Positions 13,583 to 23,789 of a DNA stretch of 64,000 bases are shown in pieces. Both the position numbers and the translations under genes were made by a program. Within the stretch, counting starts at the first letter, position 1. Every line of letters begins with the position of its first letter. Source of the DNA: Rhytidiadelphus loreus (Eukaryota; Streptophyta; Bryopsida; Hypnales; Hylocomiaceae); NCBI GenBank assembly GCA_947034895.1, contig OX344762.1, forward strand, positions 64,501 to 128,500. The letters are read 5' to 3'. The notes under the pieces are model-generated. The model worked only from the letters and a program-made list of their open reading frames with translations, was not told the origin of the DNA and made no database searches.

Positions 13583-14458
13583 ATGCCTAAACGCAGTGGC
13601 GCCGCCACTAAACCAAATGTGGCTCAGGGAGAAGTAAAGTTGAGAGGGGTGGCACCGATAGAACCCAAGACCGATCGGGAAAGGGCGGAGTTGATTGACG
13701 ACCTAACAGCCATTGGCTGTGAAGGGCTTCACGGAAAGCCCTAGGGGTTCAAAAACAAAGAAGTGATCCAGGAGCTGCAAGTGGGCGCTCCAAATCAGTT
13801 TGCGAAAACTGTCCGGGCAGCACCGGACAAGTGGACCAAAGAGATCTGGAGGGAAGTGTACAATTTCTGGGAAGGAGGGACGTCCAAGGCCAAATCCCGG
13901 GACAATTATGTGAAGGGGCTGTTTTCCCAAGGAGCGGATTCCAAGGACGGGTTCGCTGTGGCGGATTGCATCAACTCGCGGCATCAGTGTCTGTTGGAGT
14001 TTTTGCTCCCCATCCTCTATCCGGAAAAGCCAACGATATTGACCCACTCGGTGGGCAATACCATTTTTGGAGCTTTGAGCGGGGAGATGCGAGTGGATTG
14101 GGCGAAGTACATGTGCCTATTGGTGGCCGGACTTTGCACCAATACCAAGAAGAGCAGAGGAACCCTGCTCTACCCCTACCTCTTCCACCTCTACCGGAAG
14201 CAAGGACTCCTCACAACAACCAAGGAGAGTGAATGGAAGGCCCAGATGGCTCTCGCCAAGTTCGACATGTCGGACGATGAGAGTTCCGACACCGAACACG
14301 ATAGTACTCCGCCAGCCGGAACACCCAAGGAGAATATGCGAAACTGGCAGGAGGAAGATGAGGAGGAGGATGGAATACCCCTCATACATCGAAAAAGGCT
14401 GAAGACGACGATGGGGAACCGAGGGTCTCCGGCTGACAAGACGTTAGGAAGTCAATAG
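13583..14458 (+). pseudogene. Element 1 ORF1, gag-like or plant-transposon-protein domain
   Basis: The frame opens at ATG 13583, is interrupted by TAG 13742-13744, and continues to TAG 14456-14458. The matching position of the first stop in element 2 is Trp (KPWNVQ against KP-stop-GFKN), so a TGG to TAG change is likely. Shared landmarks with element 2 are GAPNQ(F/Y), DKWTKE(I/E)W, LLPILYPEKP and VGNTIFGALSG, then a segment ending HLYRKQGLL and an acidic tail (QEEDEEEDG). The central helix-rich block resembles the 'putative plant transposon protein' domain found beside plant retroelements. That match is from memory and weak. No zinc knuckle is seen. The coding strand is very rich in CCGGA. 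Confidence 0.55.
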
Positions 14459-15385
14459 GGAGGAAAGCCGTCTCAACCGGATGGGAAGGGGATGGCCACC
14501 CGGACCAAGACCAGTCCGGAAGGAGGGGCTCTTCCGGCTAAAACCGGAACACCGAAGAATGGACCCCGGGAAGCAGACAAGGGAAAAGCTGAAGCTTCCG
14601 GATCCAACGATACCGGAATGAATCCACTTTTTGGTAAGTTGATTTATGTTTTGGGAGAAATCCAAGCCCGATGTGTGATCAGGCAGACCGCAATTGCTTC
14701 AGTGGCCGGCCTGGTAGGAGGAAAGATTGACAGTTCTCTTCCGGAAACGGTAGCGAACTGTATCAATAATCTGGATGAGGACCGGGAGAAGGAGGAGAGG
14801 TTTTTGAAGCAAACCATCACCCTCCGGGAGATGGATGAATTGATGATCAAGCTAAGAGGCGAGATCCAATTCTTGAAGAGGGACCGGGAAGTCAGCATGG
14901 AGGAAGTGAGAGCTGCCCAAAACTTGCAGGAGGACACCCGGAAGGCTATCAACGCGATGACCTCCGTGGTGGTGGCGTCCGGAGACGCCATGGCCAAGGC
15001 CAAATTGTTTGACGAGGGCGTACACAGAGAGAAGAAAATCTCCGGTGGGAGAATAGCACAGATACTTGCGGAATTTGCCGGCTAGATGGAGTCTTCGCTA
15101 GAGGAATTCCGGAAGGCAGCCAAGGTGATAGATGATAGCAGTAAAAGACTTCATCTACATCATCCGATTTCCTTATCCGGAATTTCCTTTCCAAGTCTGT
15201 GTGGGAATTCGGATGTGCAGGAGGTACCAAAGCCCGGATCTCCAGGATCCAATCACAAGGCCCATGCACCTGCACCACCAACAAAAGACAAAGGACCCTG
15301 CACTCCAGTTCCGGAAGGGAGAGAGAAGGAAGGCAGCATCAGTAAGATTACTGAGCAAATTACACCAGATAGTGGTGGGCCTTAG
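14459..15385 (+). CDS. Element 1 ORF2, coiled-coil protein in frame with ORF1
   Basis: The frame continues directly from ORF1 past TAG 14456, with an internal ATG at 14492. It has one more TAG at 15083-15085 and ends at 15385. An opening Pro/Thr-rich basic segment is followed by long helices (IQFLKRDREVSMEEVRAAQ, ILAEFAG-stop-MESSLEEFRKAA). Element 2 carries the parallel piece VEMSGRMEASLKEF without a stop, so the 15083 stop is probably secondary. Either it is translated by reading through UAG 14456 or it starts at ATG 14492. Function unknown. Confidence 0.5.
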
Positions 15386-16730
15386 GAATTTTGGAGGATA
15401 GAATGTATATTTTTAGGACAATTTTGTTAGGAACAATTTTGTAGCGAGAAATCCGGGAGGATCAGATCCTATAATCTCGGACGGAAACAGTGCCGATTTC
15501 TTAGGACTTTTACCCCCATTTTGTATGAACTCAACTTTGTATATAAACATGTCTCTCAATGGAGATAGGGAAGCGAATTTCCACCAAATGGTTTGTGTAC
15601 TGTGCATTTTCTGTCATTCTTTTGCCTTCCCATGCTTTGGCCGGGTGAGTGAATAAGGAATTGATTGCTGGTGAGCGGACTTGGAGAGAATTCTTCTTCC
15701 CCTTGGTGTTCTTTGATCTGTAGTTGTATGTAAAGGTTGTAAGTGCTGGGAGTGAGTCATTGCACCTCAGTAGGATTTGGATCTTGTATTCCGAATGAGA
15801 TAACCATTGTTAAGCTAGGCAATTAGGGAGGGATTTCCTGACTGTGCTAGAGCGACCGGGTGGGAGATCTGGTGAGCGTCTGATCCTTGAGAGGTCTCAT
15901 TAACTTAGAAAGTAAACGAAAGAGGTACCAGATTCTACTGGCACGGGCGGATACACCTATGGTCACCTTAGCTTCATACGGGTTGAAAGAAAGTCAAGGT
16001 CATTGTAGTATGATAAGGGTCGTACGGGGGGGTTTTGTGTGACCTCTGGCCAGATTCACTTTCCGGTCATTGTGAGAAACCAAACCGGACTCTAGTTAGA
16101 TAGGAGATCGAGTAGAGTAGAGTGAACTCTTCCATCACTTTAAAAAATCCGGAAGGTGTGGCTAGCCGGCCACTCTACTAAATCGAATTGGCAGATCCCT
16201 CTGATGAGTCAACAGAGGTTAAATTAAACCGGTAAATAGTAAAGAAGACGGATACCAGTAAGGGGAGGGAGTCCGGTCTTAAAGGAGTAAACCCGGAGTT
16301 ATTTAGAAAGTCCGGATGGGTTTGTTGGTTGTTGATATGAAGGTATCCGGATTGTAGTCAGTAATAGGGGAATACAGGTTCCGGATATGCTATGCTAAAG
16401 TTAGAAGGGTTTCCGGATTAAGAAGCCCTACATCCGATTAGGGAAATCCTTGAAGAAACTGACTATTGTCCTCTAAATTCCTAATAGACTTTAAATACTT
16501 CACAGAATCTCGTGGGTTCGATCTTTAGAGTCACTTTGTTATGCTTTAAAGTGGTTTTTGTGAGCATAATAGGGAATTTACTTACCCTGTGCTGCGATAG
16601 ACTCGCAGGGATTTCAAGGTCTAAACGGGATCATTTGATGAAGTATTTAGTGACTTGGTTGGGGGATTTGGGTTTAAGCTGTCTAAATGCATTAACATAT
16701 AACATGCAACATGCGCTGTCTACCTTGCAG
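15386..16730 (+). other. Element 1 non-coding 3' part, then end of intron 1
   Basis: No long open frame. A second TATA box (TATATAAAC, 15540-15548) lies about 155 bases past ORF2. CCGG stays frequent up to 16440 (10 in 16081-16440). After that the sequence becomes ordinary AT-rich intron, ending at the CTACCTTGCAG acceptor at 16730. Confidence 0.5.
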
Positions 16731-17306
16731 ATGGAATTCTACTTACGATTCCAAGAAGCAAATCCAAAGGTAATTATAGGTAAGCGCATGTTTGATTCAT
16801 TCCAACCCTGGTTTGTCAAGAAACTAAAAGAAAGGAATGTTTGTTGTTGTATATATCATGTGGAAATGGAGGAGTTGAGGGTGGCTTTTAATTACATGAG
16901 AACGAAGGCTGGGCTGCATCCTCTGCAGGGTTGTTTATGTAATTGTGAGGATGTCTGTATATCTACAATTGAAGGATACTGCTGTGCTAGTTGTCGGAAT
17001 CCATAATAGCTTAGTACGAACCTTAATAGACTAAGAAAAATTAAAATAGATCAAAATTAAAAAAAATTAGTTTAGGCATAGACTAGCGGAAACAAATAAA
17101 TACTTAGAATCAGTTTAGACTTCGTTCCGGAACCAGTACGGACGCATGATGGAACTTAACATCCGGGTGGACGGATTCAGGAGACGGAACGCAGGAACCC
17201 GGAACGCAGGCATTAAATTCAGTAGCTTGCGGCGGTAGACTAGGGATACATTACGGTGTTCCGTAGCCTGCGTTCCCGTTACAGTGAACATTAGGCGTAG
17301 GAATTC

Positions 17307-17314
17307 TATATAAA
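17307..17314 (+). promoter_or_regulatory. TATA box of element 2
   Basis: TATATAAA about 100 bases before the first ATG of ORF1 (17412/17421), in the same place as in element 1. Confidence 0.6.
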
Positions 17315-17420
17315 CCTAGTTCCTCCTCATTTCTCGCCTTCTTTCAGTTGCTCCGCATCTGGCTGATAGTGAGAGAAAGTGTGGTGAGTTAGGGTTACCG
17401 CGATAGGAGAGGTGAGACGG

Positions 17421-18220
17421 ATGGCAGGGGTTAATACGTGGTATATAGTACCGGCCCAGAAGATCAGTCCGGTATATCCGGAAGATCCGTTGCACTTGAG
17501 GCATTTAGAGGACGATTTGGTTGTTTTAGGTTGTGCAGGTCTGCTGAAGAAACCCTGGAACGTCCAGAGTGACCAGGTGCTCCGGGAGTTGGCGGCAGGT
17601 GCTCCAAACCAGTACGACCAGACCGTACGTGGGCATCCGGACCAGTGGACGGAGGAGCTGTGGGCAGAAGTGGACGGGTTCTCCCAAACCGGAAGCGGAT
17701 TCGCTGCCCGGACGGACCAGTACCACCAGCACAAGTTCGTGAACCCACCACACGCGAAGGAGGGCTACGCGATCAAGGACTACCGGGACGAGAGGCAAGG
17801 CGGCTGCTCCGGTTTCTACTACTGATCCTGTACCCGGATAAGAGTTCCCGGGTTACGGTAACCATGGCCAACACGATCTTCGGGGCATTTCAGGACCGGG
17901 TCGTGAACTGGGGCCAGATCGTGGCGAGCGTGGTGGGGCACTGCACCGGGAACTTGGCGAAGAACAAGCCGAACCCGCTCAGCACGTACTTGCTCCACCT
18001 GTACCAGCACCGGGAACTGTTGACGGAAGACGAGGCGACAGATTACGAGATCGGGCTCATCATGCTCCAATGTAACTGCTCTGACGACGAGGAGCAGGAG
18101 ACGCAGGAGTCTGAGGATGAGGAGGAAGAAGCCAAGCCGGAAGTCAAGCCGGAGATCAAGGAAGAGAAGCCGGAACCGGAACCGAAGCAGACACAGAGGG
18201 AGAAGGAGGAACGGGAGTAG
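17421..18220 (+). pseudogene. Element 2 ORF1, homologue of element 1 ORF1
   Basis: It starts at ATG 17421 (or 17412) and runs through LAAGAPNQYDQTVRG and HPDQWTEELW to about 17795. There the frame shifts by one base (DYRDERQG then RLLRFLLLILYPDK) and it continues to TAG 18218-18220. The conserved block MANTIFGAFQDRVVNWGQ and a strongly acidic tail (EEQETQESEDEEEE) match element 1 in order and position. The terminal UAG falls at the same place as UAG 14456 in element 1, just after the acidic tail. Divergence from element 1 is high at protein level, so these are related subfamilies and not recent copies. Function unknown. Confidence 0.55.
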
Positions 18221-19308
18221 GCATCGGGAAGCAAAAGACGGAAGTCTACACTTCCGGCTGCCAGAGGTAAATTCCCGGGTCCCTTTCTCATCCAGGATAA
18301 ACAGGAGTGGAAAGGACCCCGCTTCTTTGAGTATGGAGAAGAGTGGATCCGGACCGCGAAGGATTACCACGACAGGCTCACGGAGATCGTACTCCGGTCC
18401 GCGGAAGTGGTGAATTGCGAACCGGAAAACCTGGTGGACGCACTGAAGGCGTTATCGTCCGAGTCGGAATGGAACGAGATGAGGACGGAAATCCGGAACA
18501 GGACGCGCTCAAGGGGAAGCTGATCTGGACGGAAGGAGAGCTGCACCAGTCTCAAGGGGCGACGCAGAAGGCATACTAAGCGTTCCAGACCTTCCAGAAA
18601 TGGATGGTCAGTCCGGCGGATCTCTACCACAAGGCGGCACTGTATGATGAGATGCAGAAGACGTCCGCGGCCCTCATCAACACGAAGATAGTCCGGGTGA
18701 TGGTGGAGATGTCCGGAAGGATGGAGGCATCGTTGAAGGAGTTTTGGTCCATGATGGCGAACATGGATCCGAACAAGCCACTCGACTTCGGGGGACTCCT
18801 GGAAGTTCCGGATGTCATCGCAACTCCGGCAACTCAACCTCCCATCTCGCCCATCAAACGGACAGGTCAGTTTGGGTCACTGATCCACATTGTCACTCAA
18901 GGGGGGCCCTCATCTGGATTTCTAGGTCAGGATATGCCGGTCCGGAGTAGTTTGGATGCCCGGATCGACCTTGTCCAGAATCCGGCACGGACGCATCCGG
19001 AGCAGTTCGAGGATATCGAACCGCCTCCACCGATGCCTTTACCTACACCGGATCCCATCGAGATATCGGAAGAAGCGGAAGTAGAAGAAGCGGAAGTGGA
19101 AGAAGCAGAAGTGGAGGAGGATCCGAAGTCGTTGGAGAAGGCGGACCGCTCTCTCGTCCATACGGACGAGACAGATTTTGACAGTCCTCCGGTCCGGAAG
19201 ACGTCGATCATCACCCGGGCGTCCCTCCGTACACCCCAAGGCAAGACCAGCACCCGGGGGCAGTTAGGATTTGACAGTAGTTCGAAGAAACAGCGGAAGG
19301 GAAAGTAG
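18221..19308 (+). pseudogene. Element 2 ORF2, coiled-coil protein, frameshifted
   Basis: The ORF1 frame stays open past UAG 18218 (ASGSKRRKS, then GEEWIRTAKDYHDRL and ALKALSSESEWNEM) until a TGA near 18521. Coding then continues in another frame from about 18500 (GKLIWTEGELHQ), with an in-frame TAA at 18577-18579, to the stop at 19308. GKLI..GE and MEASLKEF match element 1 ORF2. Near the end a 15-bp unit is repeated three times (about 19069-19116), giving EEAEVEEAEVEEAEV. The C terminus is basic. It is decayed and of unknown function. Confidence 0.5.
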
Positions 19309-20365
19309 GTAGTTAGACTCATAGTGTTTTTAGTTATCTTTTTGTTAGACTTAGAGTTCCGGGTCTCAGTCAGAACCCGGATTCCGGATTTTCAGGGGTA
19401 AGTTTCAGTTAAACTTATCCACCCGGACTTTTAGGGCAGTTTAGGATGGTGTTTAGTGGCACTTTCCGCGGGTTTTACGGCATGTTGTTTTGCTTATAAA
19501 AGGAAGGGACCGCTTGTGGTCCTTCATTCCTTTTCTTGCTATTCCTTACTTTTGAGCAGTAAATATATGTTTGGATGTTTATTGTCTTTTTATTCATTGC
19601 CGTAGTTTTCTTTGTGGGTCCTTGGTTTCCTTTTCCTTGGGAGTTTGAAGGTTTCTTGGGCGCTTACTTGAAGGTTGTGGCTAAAGAGTAGAGAGGTGGT
19701 AAGAAGGAGTCCGGATTCAGGGTTTCCCGGGTCTGTGAACTGTGTGTTGTCCAAGGAAGCGGTTTTAGCCTGTGTAGGAAGTTGTGCGGAGTCCGGCGTT
19801 GGTGCTGTGGGTGCGAGTCCGGAAGGCCAGGGAGGGTTCCGTGCGGAGATAAGCAACCGTCTGTAGAAAACCCCCGCTCACCCGGAAAGTTCCGTCCGTC
19901 TACAAAACACAAGTTGGAGTGCTAGTACCGAACCCCGTCTCAGTTTCCGGGTAAGTCTTGTATTTGTCGTTGTAGCAAGGGGAGTCGGGTTGTATTCTGA
20001 GTGACCTGCTTCTGGAGAAATCCGAAGTTGTGAGGGTCAGCCAGTCTGTTCCTTATTTGTGACGGAAAGATCTTTGGGTACGTGTCATTAGGAAGTTAGA
20101 GTTAGTGAAATACAAGGAGTGGTGTTGTCCTTACCCCTCCGAAAAAGTCAGTGAGGACCCTCTGAAGGTAAAACAAAGGTATCGAAAACCGTGTGTTAAG
20201 TTACGGATCTGATGTTTGTGATAATCCGGATCCGGTAGAAAGTCCGGATAGAGATAGGATCCGGTTGGGAAGTAAAATTTGATGTTGTTACAATAAACCG
20301 GATTAGACGGAATTTAGAACACCCTCTGGGGTTCCCTGGGACGATATTCCGTGTCATCTTGCCAC
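19309..20365 (+). other. Element 2 non-coding 3' part
   Basis: No gene. A second TATA-like box (TTATAAAAGG, 19494-19503) stands about 190 bases past ORF2, the same relation as in element 1. CCGG clusters at 19360-19430 and 20225-20305. The element ends at 20365. Confidence 0.5.
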
Positions 20366-22032
20366 GTTGTTGTGGTGAAGAGCGCTTACTACAGTATTAC
20401 GCGTACGACACTAGTATATGCATCTTCTCTAGGGTGACAGCCATGCTTGAGGCTATACTTTGCCCAAAAATTGATGACAGCCAGTGGCATGCAAGGGAAT
20501 GCGTTTTTGGAGAGTGTGTTAATTGTGGTGTAGATTTTTTACCCATCTGCCCAATGGAAGAGGAGGGATCAAGTACTGAACTTGTGAAATGGAGGCATTT
20601 TTCTCTTGAGACTATCACTACTAAAAAGGAGCTACAGAGAAAGAAGTTACAACTGATTTACAAGAAAACAACCTCGGATGAGCTGGTAAGATACCTGAAA
20701 CCAAAGCTTCAAGCGTTTGCACGTCATACTTTTGTGGCAAAATGGGAAGATGAACAATTTAAGACGTGCCTGGCCAATTTCCCGTCTGATACCATGATAT
20801 CTGTCATAGATTTTGCTGAGAACTATTCTTTTGAGGTTCAAAATGAAGTTCAGTCCATGCATTGGCATAGTTACCAAGTGAGTATTCTTGTACACATTTC
20901 GTGGGTAAGAAATGCACACCCTGATCCTGATGACGAGAGTACTACAAATATTATGCAATATCATTTCTATATCAGTGATGATAAAAAACATGACAGCTAT
21001 TTTGTGCAACACTGTCTACAATTACATTGAGACTCTGTTCTTGAGGAAGACTTCACTTCCAAAAATCACTGGATATGGAGTGACGGATGTGCTGGGCAAT
21101 TCAAGAGCCGAATTCCCTGGTACTTCGTCAGTCGATATCCAGAGATTACTAATGGTTGCAACTGTGTTTGGTCTTTTTTTGGATCTGGTCATGGAAAAGG
21201 ACCTCACGATGGCGCAGGGGCTGTGTTAAAGCAGTACATGCACAATGCTCAACTAGATGTGCACGGTCCCGAGCTCCAGGATGCTGAGACTGTAGTACGT
21301 TTTCTAAGGGAGAAGTTGACTGTGAGGCCCAAATCCTGCTATGCGGGGGAGAGAACGCCAATACATCGAACGTTTTGGCACGTCCTTGAAGAGGATGTCG
21401 ACAAACAGACAGAGTATGACTGTGAACCCATCAAAGGATCAAGAGACGTGCATCAAATTCGGTCTGTGGGTAAGTTGGATGTACACAAGCTTCTGAAAAG
21501 AAGTTTGGCATGCTTTTGCCCTCCTTGTGTTGAGTCCAATTGGGAGGCCTGTGAGAATTCAACCTGGACTGGATCGTGGGAAGTGGAGGTTCTGGTTGTC
21601 CATCAACCTGGCTATGTCCGAGGGGTTGTTGGCACTGAATTTGACGAGGAACAGTGGAATGAGTTTGGCATCAATGGTAAATATTTTGCCTCATTATTGG
21701 AATTGGGGGATAATTTTGCGATTTCAACTGCTGCTAATAATGAGGAGAATGTAGATTTCCATCTTCTTGTATGTACCAAGAAGATGTTTACGTGTACTGA
21801 GCCGTTTGAATGCAAGTGGGGTGAGTCATTTGCCATTGGTGACGACATCATTCAAGGAAGATACTATCAAAGGTATGGATCAGGGGCTCAGTCTTATGTT
21901 TTTTTGAAAAATTCATTTTTGGCTCATTACAATGTAGAGTACATTAGGGCTATCAAGTTCCCCATACTTCAATGTAACCACCGTGTTGCAGGAAACAATG
22001 TTGTTTACAAATTGCCAATCACAGTGGAGTAG

Positions 22033-22683
22033 GCAATTGAAGAGTATGCGCAATACTAAATTCTTTTTTGAATTCTTGGACAACATTCATAATTAGAGGT
22101 GTCCAGTGTGATGGGACGCAGCGCTGCCCATAGTGTTCCATTAGGTGTGTTATTGGGTGAATTGGAGTGGATTTTTCCATAATTATTTGGGGGATTTGAA
22201 AATAAACATGATTAGGGGATTTCTATAATGGCCTAGGGATGTGATTATAGTAATGATTGGGGAAATCATGATAATTTGGTCTGCCAATTGAATGTTGTCC
22301 TATTGTGCTGTCTCATGAGTCATGACTGCAAAATGAACTTCTTAAGCACCAGAGCAAAACCATAGTTGCACTAGTTTGTTTGTGCTATTGTCTTCTGACC
22401 GTCGCGATTTCCAGTGCGGGGTGGCGTCAAGTGCCAAATGCTGCGCGGAGGCGACCGGCTGATCAAGGCAGTGCGACGTGGGAAGCGCAGTGAGGTGTTG
22501 CGCTTGGGAGAGAACATGCGCCAAGGCTTGGTTCGTGCAGGTGATCTGGTTGTTTCTAGAGAGGGGGATCATTAGAATCACTGAGAGAGGGGTGTAGCAT
22601 GCAAGTATTGGGTGTTGCACTTTCTCGTTTGTGATCGCTCGAGTCAGTGTTTGTGAAGCTCAAAATTCCGGGCAAGGTGAATC
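22033..22683 (+). other. Intergenic, transposase gene to F-box-like gene
   Basis: AT-rich at first, then a GC-richer patch (22400-22680) that may hold the promoter and leader of the next gene. No coding signal. Confidence 0.4.
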
Positions 22684-23789
22684 ATGGTAAGATTTCTACA
22701 TATTGGGCGCATGCTGTAAGTGCGTGCAAACTATGGATCTAGAATTCCAGGGCTGCATGTTCAATTCCAATCGTTGGCGCATGCTTGTGTGTTTTGCGTG
22801 GTAGGTGTAAGCATCTTCTTTTGAGTCTCTCTCTGCTTGGCTTTGGAAGCTATTGTATTGTGCATGTGTCTGCATCATGTTTTTCTAGATTTGCTATTGT
22901 TGTTTGTCAGCTCCTCCAGGGCTTATTTCGCTGCATTAGGATTAATTCCGTTCTGAATTTGTTGCATGTGGACTATGGACTAGGTTCAAACTGCCTTTGT
23001 AGTCTTCATTTATTACGTGGGTTTGCTATTGCAAGTGTTGGACTGCTTGCGGGTTTAGGCTACGGGTATAGTCTTCAAATTGTTCTAGGTTTGCTACTGA
23101 TACTACTAGTTTTTGGTTCAAGAAGTACTATTTGGTTTGGGGCTTCATATTTAGGCTAGATTAGCTATTGGTGGGCAACATTGCAGGCTGATTAATTTGG
23201 TTGTAGGCATGCTTTTTTTTTTTTTTGGCGTCCCTCGTCTTAGCAGGCAAAATCCCACAATGACTAAGAGTTTGACAATGCATTGGTTCAGGACTTCAGT
23301 GACTATATCCTCCCAGAAGTGCCGCTGGATGTATTCATTTTGAACATCTTGCCCCATATAGCAACCCACCTAGGGGATTTGTATCCAGACACTTCGATGC
23401 GGGAGGCACATTTGCATGTCGGCTCAATGTTGGCAATGCGGAGGGTCAACCGTGATTGGCAGGTGGTATGCAATTCTTGTTTGGAGGGCGCTGCATTGAG
23501 GGCCACCATGATTTTTGGACATCGATTTTGTCATGGTAATTTGATGTAATACTTGCAGCTTCACATGAGACATATGATTTCCCTCATTGGTCACTCCACT
23601 GTTATCACCGTGGAGCACAACCCGGCATTGCTTCATGACATTGCACAACTGCCCAATCGGAAATTGTATGAGTTGGTGCGACTTCTCCGACATGTGAGGC
23701 GTGACTTCTTGTATTACCGTGCTTTAGGGTTACCAATTCCAATCTTTGGTTTCTATAATGCTCCCCCTGCTGCAGCATGGGCATTGTAG
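22684..23789 (+). pseudogene. F-box-like protein, two exons, in-frame TAA
   Basis: ATG 22684-22686 sits directly on a GTAAGA donor. The exon reopens at 23292 after TTGGTTCAG, in phase, giving M-DFSDYILPEVPLDVF. Residues 8-70 look like an F-box-type helical module (LPEVPLDVFILNILPHI, then MLAMRRVNRDWQVVC), which in plants links targets to SCF ubiquitin ligases. A TAA at 23547-23549 interrupts the frame after 86 codons, but the same frame then continues for 79 codons with good coding (LHDIAQLPNRKLYELVRLL) to 23789. The 24 bases between a possible donor and acceptor there are too few for an intron, so a nonsense change is likely. It lies inside the giant element as probable passenger DNA. The F-box call is by pattern only. 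Confidence 0.4.

Larger units (their letters stand above)
13054..16440 (+). mobile_element. CCGG-rich unknown element 1, inside intron 1
   Basis: The limits are set by the sharp rise and fall of CCGG density. True termini and target duplication were not found. The layout is a TATA box at 13293, a CT-rich leader, ORF1 (13583-14458), ORF2 (14459-15385) in the same frame, then about 1 kb of non-coding DNA with a second TATA box at 15540. It is the same design as element 2 (16995-20365) and its proteins are homologous. No reverse transcriptase, integrase or transposase motif is seen and no long terminal repeats were found, so it is probably non-autonomous or of an unfamiliar class. Confidence 0.6.
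16995..20365 (+). mobile_element. CCGG-rich unknown element 2, inserted in a coding exon
   Basis: GTTGT occurs immediately left (16990-16994) and right (20366-20370). Deleting the 3371-bp insert and one GTTGT restores the reading frame of the transposase gene (CCASC joined to CGEERLL). This makes a 5-bp target duplication likely. The layout copies element 1: TATA box, ORF1, UAG, ORF2, non-coding 3' part with a second TATA box. I found no direct repeat of the ends, so a standard LTR element is not supported. It has a frameshift near 17795 and another near 18515, so it is decayed. Confidence 0.65.
11705..22032 (+). pseudogene. DDE-like transposase gene, split by two insertions and two stops
   Basis: Exon 1 is 11705-12478 (CAG/GTATGT donor), exon 2 starts at 16731 after CTTGCAG, and the third coding block runs to 22032. 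Joining 11705-12478, 16731-16994 and 20371-22032 gives 900 codons in one frame. The N terminus is basic and coiled (RRERERQF-like), with a Cys-rich block in exon 2 (RNVCCCIYHVE). A core follows with three spaced acidic sites: VIDFAENY (Asp 493), WSDGCAGQFKS (Asp 584) and GHGKGPHDGAG (Asp 626). Similar proteins are known to me from cnidarians and algae as repeat-associated, uncharacterised genes, and a DDE role is inferred from the acidic triad. In-frame stops are TAG 12209-12211 (codon 169) and TGA 21028-21030 (codon 566). One 3.4-kb element sits in intron 1 and another interrupts the coding sequence. ATG 11705 is the first Met in frame. Confidence 0.7.

Noticed and set aside
13054..16440. Element 1 as an ordinary LTR retrotransposon
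   Set aside because: The two TATA-box regions are not similar to each other and no long direct repeat or pol gene was found.
16995..20348. CGGAAT/ATTCCG as terminal inverted repeat of element 2 with a 3-bp TGT duplication
   Set aside because: The repeat is only 6 bp and removing that interval leaves the host frame broken, unlike the GTTGT solution.
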